From Nesterenkonia cremea (lineage in GTDB: Bacteria > Actinomycetota > Actinomycetes > Actinomycetales > Micrococcaceae): a DNA stretch of 64,000 nucleotides. Positions 1 to 7,764 of the stretch are shown here, piece by piece. The stretch covers positions 27,239 to 91,238 of the forward strand of contig NZ_BMIS01000011.1 in NCBI RefSeq assembly GCF_014642675.1, written 5' to 3'. Each line of letters opens with the position of its first letter. The first letter of the stretch is position 1. Below the pieces are notes generated by a model. The model saw only the letters and a program-made list of their open reading frames with translations, searched no databases and was not told the origin of the DNA. The translations under genes were made by a program, and so were the position numbers.

Positions 1-1
1 T

Positions 2-160
2 CTCGGCGTCATCGTTACGCTTCGATACATCCTCGCTCTCCCTGACACTCGTCTGCTGCCCCTGATTCGCCGTGCCCTGGCTCCGCGAGGCGCGCTGCCG
101 AGTCTCCAGCAGTTCATCCTGCTCACGCCGCTGGCCCTGACTCTGGTGCTGTTCCTGCAT
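2..160 (-). CDS. Partial unknown protein, Q/E/R-rich N-terminus
   Basis: A reading frame stays open from an ATG at 158-160 to the left edge of the window, giving 53 residues that begin MQEQHQSQGQRREQDELL. A purine-rich Shine-Dalgarno (GAGGGAG) sits 4-5 bases upstream of the ATG. The visible part is very hydrophilic, rich in Gln, Glu, Arg and Ser, with no membrane segment or recognisable motif, and looks like a disordered N-terminal region. The remainder lies outside the window, so no function can be given. The codon third positions and the well-placed ribosome site support a real gene. Confidence 0.5.
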   Translation of the reverse strand, partial: MQEQHQSQGQRREQDELLETRQRASRSQGTANQGQQTSVRESEDVSKRNDDAE

Positions 161-293
161 GGCACTCCCTCACGTCTTCGATGCTGCCCACCAGCATAAG
201 CATGATGCCTGAGGCTGACTGAAGGGTTCTCCGCGTCGGAAACTATTTCAGTTTTGAAGGAATTGCTGGAGGGTCTGTGAGGTTGTGATCGCC

Positions 294-1385
294 ATGACCA
301 CCTCGCACCCCGCATCCATCAGCACTGAGCGCCACACCGAGCAGTTCGAGTTCGGCCTGCACACCTTCGGCGACGTCACCTCAACCCCCGACGGTGAGCG
401 CCAGCTCTCCCAGCCGGAGGTGCTGCGCAACGTACTGGCCGAGGCCACGCTGGCCGATGCCTCCGGCGTCGATGTCATCGGCATCGGCGAACATCACCGG
501 CCCGACTATGCGATCTCCGCGCCCGACGTCGTGCTCTCCGCTGTGGGTGCGGCCACCGAGCGGATCAAGCTGATCTCCGCGGTGACCGTCCTCTCCTCGG
601 ATGACCCGGTGCGGGTCTACCAGCGCTTCGCCACCATCGACGGGCTCACCGGCGGTCGCGCCGAGGTCTCGCTGGGCCGCGGTTCGTTCATCGAGTCCTA
701 CCCGTTGTTCGGCTACGACCTCTCCGACTACGAGACCCTCTTCGAGGAGAAGGTGGACCTGTTCACCAAGCTCCGCTCCGAGGGCCCGGTGACCTGGTCC
801 GGCAGCACCCGCGCCGGGCTGAAGAACCAACAGATCTTCCCCACCACAGGCCACGACGCCGGCCTGCCCACCTGGGTGGCCGTGGGCGGCACCCCCAACT
901 CAGTGGTCCGCGCGGCCCGGCACGGGCTGGGTCTGGAGCTGGCGATCATCGGCGGCGCCCCGCAGCGCTTCTCCCCGCTGGTGGACCTGTACCACCGCGC
1001 GCTGGCCGAGTTCGGCGTGGAGGGTGAGCGCCGTGTGGCCTCCCACTCCCATGGGTTCGTGGCTGAGACCGATGAGCGGGCTGAAGAGCTGTTCTACCCG
1101 TCCTGGGCGGCGTCGATGCACCAGTTGGGTCAGGAGCGGGGCTGGGGCAACGGCTACCCGAGCCGGGAGCAGTTCCAGCAGGAGATCACCCAAGGTGCGC
1201 TGTTCGTGGGCTCGCCGGAGACCGTGGCCAGGAAGATCGTCCAGACCAAGAGGTCCCTGGGGATCACCCGGTTCGGCCTGAAGTACGGCAACGGCTCCTT
1301 GGCGCATGAGCACATGATGGAGGCCATCGAGCTCTACGGCACCCAGGTCAAACCCCTGGTGCTGGACATGCTCTCCGATTCCTGA
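294..1385 (+). CDS. LLM-class flavin-dependent oxidoreductase
   Basis: This 363-residue protein is a luciferase-like (beta/alpha)8-barrel monooxygenase of the subfamily with conserved FEFGLHTFGDV near the N-terminus, GIGEHHRPDYAISAP and AVTVLSSDDPVRVYQRF. These blocks are typical of the LLM_2I7G-type probable oxidoreductases, whose substrate is not known. FMN (or F420) is the expected cofactor. A GTG at 285 is in frame, but the ATG at 294 has a TGAGG element about 11 bases upstream and is preferred. The upstream region (161-293) carries TTTCAG and TTGAAGGAATT, similar to the operator between lysG and lysE. It is probably monocistronic and ends before a long palindrome. Confidence 0.85.
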   Translation: MTTSHPASISTERHTEQFEFGLHTFGDVTSTPDGERQLSQPEVLRNVLAEATLADASGVDVIGIGEHHRPDYAISAPDVVLSAVGAATERIKLISAVTVLSSDDPVRVYQRFATIDGLTGGRAEVSLGRGSFIESYPLFGYDLSDYETLFEEKVDLFTKLRSEGPVTWSGSTRAGLKNQQIFPTTGHDAGLPTWVAVGGTPNSVVRAARHGLGLELAIIGGAPQRFSPLVDLYHRALAEFGVEGERRVASHSHGFVAETDERAEELFYPSWAASMHQLGQERGWGNGYPSREQFQQEITQGALFVGSPETVARKIVQTKRSLGITRFGLKYGNGSLAHEHMMEAIELYGTQVKPLVLDMLSDS

Positions 1386-1408
1386 GGGTCGGGGCCTGAG
1401 GTCCCGGG

Positions 1409-1483
1409 CAGTTGTTTGGGCGAAGAACGTGACTCTGAGTGGCTTTTCGGCGCTGAGACGGCACGTCTTCGCCCAAACAACTG
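1409..1483. repeat. Long intergenic palindrome, family A (copy 1)
   Basis: Two perfect 18-bp arms, CAGTTGTTTGGGCGAAGA at 1409-1426 and its complement at 1466-1483, enclose a 39-base loop containing GGCTTTTCGGCGCTGAGACG. The pairing extends inwards with a single bulge (ACGTG/CACGT). It lies between the LLM gene and the lysG stop, where it could act as a bidirectional terminator. A diverged second copy with the same loop core lies at 60868-60938, so it is a dispersed repeat and not just a terminator. Confidence 0.8.
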
Positions 1484-1508
1484 GAAGGGTGGCGCGTGAC
1501 GCCGCGGT

Positions 1509-2402
1509 TCAGCGCATACGGGCGGCGGCGCGCTCCACGGCCGCGGAGAGGCGGTCCAGGGCCGGCGTCGTGGTGGTCCAGTGCTGCCAGTGCAGCGCGG
1601 ATTCCTCCGCCCCGATCTCCCGGATGATCCGCAGGTCCGGGTGGGTGCCTTCCATGACGCCGGCGGGCATCATCCCCTCCGGGATCATGCCCCAGCCGAG
1701 CCCGTATCCGACGGCGGCGTTATAGGCCTCCACCGACGGGATCAGATGGGTGACCCGCGGACTGTCCACGCCCACCCGCTGCAGGGCAGTGCGCTGCAGC
1801 GAGTCGCGGATGGAGTAGTCCACCACGGGGATCTCCTGCCAGTTCGGCGAGCCGTCATCAGCCCGATGCCGGTCCAGCAGCTCCGCGCTGGCCACCGGCC
1901 AATAACGCATGGTCCCCAGGAGCCGGGAGCGGCAGCCGGAGACCGGCGTCGGGTGCTCCGCGACGGCGGCCACCACAGTTCCACTCCGCAGCAGCTCGTG
2001 GGTGTGCTCCTGGTCCTCCGGGTAGAGGTGAAGCTCGACGTCGTCCCAGGTGGCGGCCTCCTGGAGGACGCGGATGAACCAGGAATAGAGGGAATCGGCG
2101 TTGACGGCCACCGAGAGCGTGATGGTCGGTGTGTAGTTCTTCGAAGAGCCGCGGAAGCCCAAGCTGCGGCGGGCCTCATCCTCCAGCAGCACCATCTGCC
2201 GGGCCGTGCGCAGCAGATCCTCACCGGCCGCAGTGGTGCGCACCGGGACCGTGCGGGTGACCAGGACCTGGCCGACCTCCTTCTCCAGGGCTTTGATGCG
2301 CTGAGAGAAGGCTGAGCCGGAGACGCGCAGCAGCGCCGCGGCGGATTCGAAGGTGCCCTCGTCCACGGCCATCACGAAGGCACGCAGATTGTCCGTGTTC
2401 AT
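1509..2402 (-). CDS. lysG: LysR-family regulator LysG/ArgP
   Basis: 297 residues, exactly the usual length for ArgP/LysG. The N-terminal winged helix-turn-helix (about residues 1-60) includes NLRAFVMAVDEGTFESAAALLRVS and SAFSQRIKALEKEVGQVLVTRT, characteristic of the ArgP/IciA branch. An effector-binding domain follows (about 90-290). The gene is divergent from the lysE exporter across a 116-base spacer holding a perfect inverted repeat, the arrangement in which LysG senses intracellular lysine, arginine or other basic amino acids and activates lysE. The family role is established; the exact ligand here is inferred. Confidence 0.9.
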   Translation of the reverse strand: MNTDNLRAFVMAVDEGTFESAAALLRVSGSAFSQRIKALEKEVGQVLVTRTVPVRTTAAGEDLLRTARQMVLLEDEARRSLGFRGSSKNYTPTITLSVAVNADSLYSWFIRVLQEAATWDDVELHLYPEDQEHTHELLRSGTVVAAVAEHPTPVSGCRSRLLGTMRYWPVASAELLDRHRADDGSPNWQEIPVVDYSIRDSLQRTALQRVGVDSPRVTHLIPSVEAYNAAVGYGLGWGMIPEGMMPAGVMEGTHPDLRIIREIGAEESALHWQHWTTTTPALDRLSAAVERAAARMR

Positions 2403-2453
2403 ATCGCGCCCCTTCGAAAGCTGCTGCCTCCGCCATCATAACCACTCTGAAGC

Positions 2454-2476
2454 AATCCTTCAGATGTTGAAGGATT
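2454..2476. promoter_or_regulatory. lysG/lysE operator (inverted repeat)
   Basis: Perfect 9-bp arms AATCCTTCA (2454-2462) and TGAAGGATT (2468-2476) are separated by GATGT, centred about 54 bases before the lysE ATG and about 63 before the lysG start. Symmetry and position fit a LysR-type recognition site controlling lysE. Confidence 0.7.
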
Positions 2477-2518
2477 ATGCGATGGACTTCATCCCAGGGG
2501 CCCCGAAGAATAGACGGC

Positions 2519-3283
2519 ATGACCGTTCTGCTCACCGGACTCCTGACCTGCCTGGCCCTGATCATCGCCATCGGGCCGCAGAGTGCGTGGCTCCTCCGCC
2601 AAGGCCTGCGCCGCGACCGCGTGGTGCTGGCCATCTCCTGCTGCCTGGTGGGCGACATCCTGCTGATCGCGCTGGGCGTGGCCGGCGTCGGCGTCGTGCT
2701 GGACCGCGCACCCTGGCTGCTGGAAGTCATCCGCTGGCTGGGCGTGGCATATCTGCTGTGGTTCGCCGTGGGCTCCTTCCGCAGCGCCTTCGGCAGCCGG
2801 CAGAGCCTCAACCTCACCGAGAAGTCTGAGGCGGAGCAGGACTCGCCCAGCACTGCCCCGCAGCGCACCATCCATGTGGAGATGAGCTCACAGGAGGCCC
2901 CCGACGCCGGCTCCGCCGCACCGGCAGACACCTCCACCGGCGGAGGCCCCGCCACCGGCACCCTGCCGGCCGTGCGCGTCACCAAGGTCTCCTCGGTGAC
3001 CTCCATCGCGGCCACCGGCCTGACCGTCTCCGTGCTGAACCCGCACGCCTGGGTGGACACGATGGTAGTCCTGGGAACGATGGCCAACACCTTCGGCGAC
3101 GAACGCTGGCTCTTCGGCATCGGCGCCATACTGGCCTCCACCATGTGGTTCGCCGCCCTGGGCCTGGGCGCGGCCGGGCTCTCCCGCTTCCTGAACAGCC
3201 CACGGACCTGGACCATCATCGACATCTCCGTGGGCGTGACCATGGTGGTTGTGGCAGGCCTCCTCGCCGTCGGCGGCTTCTGA
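2519..3283 (+). CDS. lysE: LysE-family amino acid exporter
   Basis: A 254-residue membrane protein starting MTVLLTGLLTCLALIIAIGPQ, with the LysE-family GPQ motif after the first helix and NPHAWVDTMVVLG in the C-terminal half. About six hydrophobic segments are visible. It should export lysine and arginine, or another basic amino acid. Residues about 92-155, the cytoplasmic loop between helices 3 and 4, are a long Ser/Ala/Pro/Glu-rich low-complexity stretch that makes it longer than typical LysE (about 200-236). The ATG at 2519 is chosen because the family N-terminus begins there; an upstream in-frame ATG at 2477 would add an unconserved leader. It abuts the convergent gene stop to stop with no spacer. 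Confidence 0.88.
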   Translation: MTVLLTGLLTCLALIIAIGPQSAWLLRQGLRRDRVVLAISCCLVGDILLIALGVAGVGVVLDRAPWLLEVIRWLGVAYLLWFAVGSFRSAFGSRQSLNLTEKSEAEQDSPSTAPQRTIHVEMSSQEAPDAGSAAPADTSTGGGPATGTLPAVRVTKVSSVTSIAATGLTVSVLNPHAWVDTMVVLGTMANTFGDERWLFGIGAILASTMWFAALGLGAAGLSRFLNSPRTWTIIDISVGVTMVVVAGLLAVGGF

Positions 3284-4867
3284 TCAGGCGTACTCCCTGA
3301 GCACCCGCTGAGCCGCGTTGTAACCGCCCATCCCGTGGGCGCCGCCGCCGGGAGGCGTGGATGAGGAGCACAGATAGATCGCTTCCATCCCCGTGCTGTA
3401 CGGGTCCAGCGGAGCGGCCGGCCGGGAGACGAACTGGCGCAGCGTGGGCGCACCCCCGGAGATCGCACCGCCCACGATGTTCGGGTTCCAGGACTCCAGG
3501 TCCTCCGGAGTCCACACGCGCCGGGAGAGCACCTCGCGGCGGAAGCCGGGGGCCTGGTGCTCGATCTCCGCGTCGATGAGGCTGGCCGCCCGCTGCGCGG
3601 CGGATGCGGAGAGTCCGTGCGGGACATGGGCATAGGCCCACGCCACGTGCCGATGGTCCCCGGTGCGGCTGGGATCGGCCACTGAGGGCTGGGCGAGCAG
3701 CACATAGGGCCTGCCCGGCAGCACGCCCTGAGCCACGGCGGACTCCGCACCGGCCAGCTGTGCGGCCGAACCGCCCAGATGCACGGTGCCGGCACGCCGC
3801 ATCCCCTCATGGGCCCACGGGATCGGCCCATCCACCAGATAGTCGACCTTCACGATGGCGGGCCCGTAGTACCAGCGGCGCATCGCCCGCCGGTAGCGAT
3901 CGGGCAGCTGCATCCCCTCCATGGCCAACACCTGCTGGGGCGTGAGGTCCAGCAGCACCACATCGGCCGCCTCGACGGAGCTGCGAGGACGCCGGTCCGG
4001 CCGGGAGGCGCTCTCACGGCCTTCGATGCGGTAGCCGCGCGGCTTCATATCCTTCCGCACACCACGGCGCCCGGCAGTCAGCGCCGCCTCTCTGATGCCG
4101 GTGACCTCGACCCCGGTCCGCAGCTCTCCACCATGAGCTTCCAAGTCCTCCACCAGCACCCGCGTGACCTCCCCTGAGCCGCCCCGGGCGAAGGGCCATC
4201 CGGACATATGCCCTGTGGCACCGAAGATCACGCCGAACGCGCCGCTGAGCGGATTGCTCAGCGGCATCATGGCATGACCGGCCAGGCCGGCGAAGAACGC
4301 CTTGGTCCGGTCCTCCCGGAAACTCTGGTTCACCGCGGTGGCCGGCCACGCACCCCGTCCGCCCAGCTGCAGGTATGCGCGGATCCTCCGCATCGGCGAG
4401 GAGCTGCCGCCGTTGGAGAAGGGTCGAGTGGGAGGAGCCAGCGCAGCGCGGCCCACCTCGGTCCAGTTCTCCAACAGCGGTTCGAAGATCTGACGCCAGC
4501 GGTCGCCGTCGACCCCCAGCGCCTCAGCGGTGAGATCCAGGTCCTGGTGCAGCAGCACCGGCTCCTGGGGCGGACCGGAGCCGGCGCCGTCGATCCCCTG
4601 GGCGGCGGCCACCTCCGGCATCGCCCACTCCAGCCCATAGTCCTCCAGCGGCAGGTCCCGGAAGGCCAGGGAGCTCTCGTGGAAGGTGAACACGGAGGCC
4701 CCGTAGTCGCTGAGCACGCCCTCAGTCAGCAGCTCACCGGAGCGCACCGCTCCTCCGGGCGCATCAGCCTGCTCGTAGACGGTGACCTCCCAGCCTGCTC
4801 GGGCGAGCAGACAGGCGGCCACCAGACCGTTGGGACCGGAGCCGACGACGGCGGCGCGGACTGTCAT
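3284..4867 (-). CDS. FAD-dependent oxidoreductase, CrtI/PYROXD2-like
   Basis: 527 residues with an N-terminal Rossmann dinucleotide-binding motif VVGSGPNGLVAACLLARAG (about 7-25) followed by EQADAPGGAVRS, and a C-terminal FAD-binding block YLCSSSTPPGGGAHGMGGYNA. This is the phytoene-desaturase-like/PYROXD2 branch of FAD amine-oxidase-fold proteins. Members are often annotated as NAD(P)/FAD-dependent oxidoreductases without a known substrate. No other carotenoid genes are nearby, so a carotenoid role is not supported. Its ATG overlaps the stop of the upstream membrane-protein gene by 4 bases (4864-4867), so the two are probably translationally coupled. Confidence 0.85.
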   Translation of the reverse strand: MTVRAAVVGSGPNGLVAACLLARAGWEVTVYEQADAPGGAVRSGELLTEGVLSDYGASVFTFHESSLAFRDLPLEDYGLEWAMPEVAAAQGIDGAGSGPPQEPVLLHQDLDLTAEALGVDGDRWRQIFEPLLENWTEVGRAALAPPTRPFSNGGSSSPMRRIRAYLQLGGRGAWPATAVNQSFREDRTKAFFAGLAGHAMMPLSNPLSGAFGVIFGATGHMSGWPFARGGSGEVTRVLVEDLEAHGGELRTGVEVTGIREAALTAGRRGVRKDMKPRGYRIEGRESASRPDRRPRSSVEAADVVLLDLTPQQVLAMEGMQLPDRYRRAMRRWYYGPAIVKVDYLVDGPIPWAHEGMRRAGTVHLGGSAAQLAGAESAVAQGVLPGRPYVLLAQPSVADPSRTGDHRHVAWAYAHVPHGLSASAAQRAASLIDAEIEHQAPGFRREVLSRRVWTPEDLESWNPNIVGGAISGGAPTLRQFVSRPAAPLDPYSTGMEAIYLCSSSTPPGGGAHGMGGYNAAQRVLREYA

Positions 4868-6057
4868 GAGGTCTCAACCTCCTGAGAAGACGCAGAGAAC
4901 TGAGCAAGCATCGCTGCGATGTGACGGATGAACACGATGAGCCATGAGAACAGGATCCCCGCAGCGATCAGCTCCAGAGAGGTCAGGTTGTAGTAGCCGA
5001 TGGGCCGCCACAACGAGCCGGCGAAGATCAGCGCCGCCGCCGAGAGCAGACACATCAGGTAGAAGGTGCGGGGGAAACCGGGCAGCCAATACGGCATCCC
5101 GATCAGCAGGACCAGGAAGAACACCCCGAAGGCGGCGGTGACCAGTGTGTGCAGCTCATTGTGCACATTCACCGGCACCATCCCGACGCCGGCCAGAGAG
5201 GCTCCCATGCCGATCATCGTCACCCGCACCGCCAGCACGCGGGGCCGGCGGAAATGCTTGAGCCGTCCGTGGCGCTCGGTGAGGTGCTGCACCCAGATCT
5301 CCAGATCCCGGGCGATGAAGGCGGTCAGCGTGGTGATGATGACTCCGGAGACCACCAGCGTGGTGTTGAAGGTCCAGAAGCTGGTCAGTCCGGCCTGGCC
5401 GGTTCCCAGTTCGGAGAACATCACATGCCACCAGAACGGATTCTCCGCGAAGAGCATGGAGACCAGCACGCCGGAGGCCATGAAGATCGCCAGCAGGGTG
5501 GACAGTGAGAAGGCGTTGATCCGTGCACCGGAGTTGAAGCTGAAGTAGGCCGCTCCCCCGCCCACGATCCCCAGCAGGATGGAGCCGGCGATGTAGTCCA
5601 CCGTCAGGCCCACGAACGCCTCCTGGAACACACGGAAGAGACCCAGGCAGACCATGACCGCGATGGAGGAGTGGACCACCAGCAGGGCCACTGTGTCCAA
5701 CAGCTGCCGAATCCTGGGGCGCTGACCCAGCCACAGGTTCGCCATCCGGGTGTTGAGCGAATAGCCCAGCATAAAGGCGATCCCCGCCGTCACCCCGCCC
5801 ACGACCGAGGAGTAGAACTGGATGGACTCATCTCCGGCCAGCGCCGGACGGGAGCCCGGGAAGAACACGAAGCCGACCGCCAGGCCGATCATTCCGCCCA
5901 GGATCGCACTCCAGATCGCCCGGGACTCGATCAGGATCTGCAGCCGGGCCTGAGACCGGACCTGGTCCGGCGTCGTCGTAGTGGGGTGCCCCGCCTCTTC
6001 GAGGGCAACACGAGCTGCCAGACGGCGTGCCTGGCCGCGCCTGCGCATCATCACCAT
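4864..6057 (-). CDS. Multi-pass membrane protein of unknown function
   Basis: 397 residues with a basic N-terminus (MVMMRRRGQARRLAARVALEE) and roughly ten hydrophobic segments from residue about 50 to 390. Recognisable stretches include an ILGGMIGLAVGFVFFPGSRPAL segment and SLLGIVGGGAAYFSFNSGARI-like glycine-rich helices. I do not recognise the family with certainty; the topology loosely resembles DUF998/Frag1-type proteins. It is the first gene of a two-gene operon with the FAD oxidoreductase, overlapping it by 4 bases. Possibly the pair handles a membrane-associated substrate, which is inference only. Confidence 0.7.
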   Translation of the reverse strand: MVMMRRRGQARRLAARVALEEAGHPTTTTPDQVRSQARLQILIESRAIWSAILGGMIGLAVGFVFFPGSRPALAGDESIQFYSSVVGGVTAGIAFMLGYSLNTRMANLWLGQRPRIRQLLDTVALLVVHSSIAVMVCLGLFRVFQEAFVGLTVDYIAGSILLGIVGGGAAYFSFNSGARINAFSLSTLLAIFMASGVLVSMLFAENPFWWHVMFSELGTGQAGLTSFWTFNTTLVVSGVIITTLTAFIARDLEIWVQHLTERHGRLKHFRRPRVLAVRVTMIGMGASLAGVGMVPVNVHNELHTLVTAAFGVFFLVLLIGMPYWLPGFPRTFYLMCLLSAAALIFAGSLWRPIGYYNLTSLELIAAGILFSWLIVFIRHIAAMLAQFSASSQEVETS

Positions 6058-6100
6058 GAAAGCTCACCACCCTCTTCGCCTCGATGCAGTGGATACCCAA

Positions 6101-6129
6101 GTTACCGAACCCTGAGCCGTTCCGTAGAC
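6101..6129 (+). promoter_or_regulatory. Probable promoter giving a leaderless transcript
   Basis: A -10-like TAGACT at 6124-6129 lies 8 bases before the ATG at 6138, with a weak -35-like TTACCG near 6102-6107. A start of transcription 7-8 bases after the -10 falls on the ATG itself, and no Shine-Dalgarno is present, so the message is probably leaderless. Confidence 0.4.
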
Positions 6130-6137
6130 TGCCCACT

Positions 6138-6647
6138 ATGGGAGACACACCACAGAGGCTTCAGAAGGGCGCCGACATCGTGGCCTACACGATCACCGTG
6201 GACGCCCCGGCTCGGCAGCTCTGGGAGATCGGGGCGAACCCCCACCGCCACCATGAGCTGGACGGATCCGGCACCGTCCGCTCCTCGGCCATCGGCCCGC
6301 GCGAGCTTCAGACCGGAGACCGCTTCCGTGTAGACATGAAGAAGTTCGGCCTCCCCTATGCGCTCACCGTCCGGGTGACTGAGTCACACCCCCCGCAGAG
6401 CCCCGATGCCGGCTCCGCGGCCCCCGGCGTGGTGGAGTGGCGTCAGCCCACCGGGCACCGCTGGCGCTGGGAGTTCGCACCCGTGGCCGGACCTGAGGGC
6501 ACGGAGCAGACCGAGGTCACCGAGAGCTATGACGCCTCCGGGCAGCAGCCGCTGGTGCGCCGCTTCCTGAACACGGTGAAGGTCGCTGAGGCGAACGCGA
6601 AGGGCATTCGGGTGTCTCTGCAGAAGCTCCACGACCGTTTCTCCTGA
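6138..6647 (+). CDS. SRPBCC (START-like) family protein
   Basis: 169 residues. ADIVAYTITVDAPARQLWEIGANPHRHHELDGSG is the typical first strand and helix of polyketide-cyclase/START-like (SRPBCC) domains, and the rest follows the fold to LNTVKVAEANAKGIRVSLQKLHDRF. These proteins bind small hydrophobic ligands, and many actinobacterial members have no assigned role. The ATG at 6138 is chosen over an upstream one because of the leaderless-type promoter just before it. An exposed loop (residues 89-96, PDAGSAAP) is identical to a segment in the LysE linker. Confidence 0.75.
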   Translation: MGDTPQRLQKGADIVAYTITVDAPARQLWEIGANPHRHHELDGSGTVRSSAIGPRELQTGDRFRVDMKKFGLPYALTVRVTESHPPQSPDAGSAAPGVVEWRQPTGHRWRWEFAPVAGPEGTEQTEVTESYDASGQQPLVRRFLNTVKVAEANAKGIRVSLQKLHDRFS

Positions 6648-6773
6648 GCGGGTGACTGCCTGCTGGAGCGCTGGTGGTGGACCGCCGGCCGACCCAGTGG
6701 TCGTGGAGTGCCAGATGTTACGGTGCCTCAGATGATGACCTCCCAAGTGTGAACGGCGCAGATATCCGAAGAA

Positions 6774-6808
6774 AGTTTCGGGTAATGTGCCGAAACTCCC
6801 GCTAGACT
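6774..6808 (+). promoter_or_regulatory. Palindromic operator plus -10 element upstream of the CGNR gene
   Basis: Perfect 8-bp arms AGTTTCGG (6774-6781) and CCGAAACT (6790-6797) with an 8-base spacer lie directly upstream of a -10-like TAGACT (6803-6808), so the palindrome covers the -35 position. The spacing suits a repressor site, or a site for an unusual sigma factor. A 5' leader of about 120 bases to the ATG at 6937 would result. The rest of the 290-base gap (6648-6936) shows no other gene. Confidence 0.55.
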
Positions 6809-6936
6809 GTAGGTGACGAGGAGGATCCGCAGGCTTCGCGCACCGAACACCTGACGGCTCTGCTCACGTTGCACCAGAGCGCCACCGTTGCCGTTCCGAC
6901 GGGGGCGCACCTTTATTCCTGTCAGGAGATGACTGC

Positions 6937-7764
6937 ATGTTCGACGCAGAGATCAATCGCGCCCTGGCCGCGGCCGTAGACCTGTTGAATACGGCTGAGG
7001 GACAGCACAGCGCCAAACCGAGCCCCGATGATCTCACCAGCATCGAGGCGCTGAGGAAGTTCGTGGCAGCACGGGACAAGGGCCTCGGATGGACCTCCTC
7101 GGGCGCCGACCGCGATGAGGTCGACCGTGTCCGGGACCTGCGCCGCACTGTGGCGAGCATCTGGACCGCAGAAGAGGGCCAGGCCCCCACCGAGAAGCTG
7201 AACTCCCTGCTCGAGGGCGTGGGGACCAGGGTGGTCCCGGCCGCTGAGGGCAGCGGAACCGAGTCCAGCTACCGTGCAGCGCCCATCCCGGTGAGCGGCA
7301 GGCCCGCGGATGTGATGACGGCGAGCATCGCCCATGCCCTGCAGTTCCTGGTGGTCCAGGGAGAGACCGGCCGCATGCGCACCTGCAAGGGCGCCGACTG
7401 CGACGCCGCGATCGTGGACCTGACCCGCAACCGCTCCAAGCTGTTCTGCGACTTCGGCAACTGCGCCAACCGCGCCCACGTCCGGGCCTACCGGGCACGT
7501 CAGGCGGCACTGCGCCAGGCCAGCAAGCAGGGTGGCGGTGCTTCCACGAAGAAGGCTGCCACGTCCGAGGCTGCGGCTGAGGAGAAGCCGGCGCGCAGCA
7601 AGCCTTCCTCCGCCGAGAAGGCGGCCGAGCTGGAGGAGCCGACCTCGGTGTCCTCGGTGGCGGCCAAGGAGTTCCGCGACCGCATGCGCGATGATCTCAT
7701 GGAGAAGCGCGATAAGAAGGACAAGAAGTCCAAGAAGAAGGGGAAGAAGAAGTCTAAGAAGTAG
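6937..7764 (+). CDS. CGNR zinc-finger domain protein with lysine-rich tail
   Basis: 275 residues. The N-terminal domain (about 1-130) is helical and resembles the ABATE stress-response-like region that precedes CGNR fingers. Residues about 147-190 hold the zinc site: RTCKGADCDAAIVDLTRNRS, then FCDFGNCANRAHVRAYRARQ, i.e. paired CxxxxC motifs with a variant CANR in place of the usual CGNR. The last 60 residues are disordered and end in a very basic KKDKKSKKKGKKKSKK tail that probably binds nucleic acid. CGNR proteins are thought to be transcriptional regulators, but targets are unknown. AGGAG is 8 bases before the ATG. Its 3' end overlaps the convergent transporter gene by 11 bases. Confidence 0.8.
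   Translation: MFDAEINRALAAAVDLLNTAEGQHSAKPSPDDLTSIEALRKFVAARDKGLGWTSSGADRDEVDRVRDLRRTVASIWTAEEGQAPTEKLNSLLEGVGTRVVPAAEGSGTESSYRAAPIPVSGRPADVMTASIAHALQFLVVQGETGRMRTCKGADCDAAIVDLTRNRSKLFCDFGNCANRAHVRAYRARQAALRQASKQGGGASTKKAATSEAAAEEKPARSKPSSAEKAAELEEPTSVSSVAAKEFRDRMRDDLMEKRDKKDKKSKKKGKKKSKK

Noticed and set aside
2221..3831. Long 536-codon open frame on the minus strand across lysG, lysE and the oxidoreductase
   Set aside because: It is antisense to lysE and the end of lysG, and out of frame with the oxidoreductase. Its translation is compositionally biased (Arg/Pro/Ser-rich) with no domain, a typical shadow frame in GC-rich DNA.
3284..4867. Carotenoid biosynthesis gene crtI
   Set aside because: The protein shares the fold, but no phytoene synthase or other carotenoid gene is nearby and the neighbour is an unrelated membrane protein.
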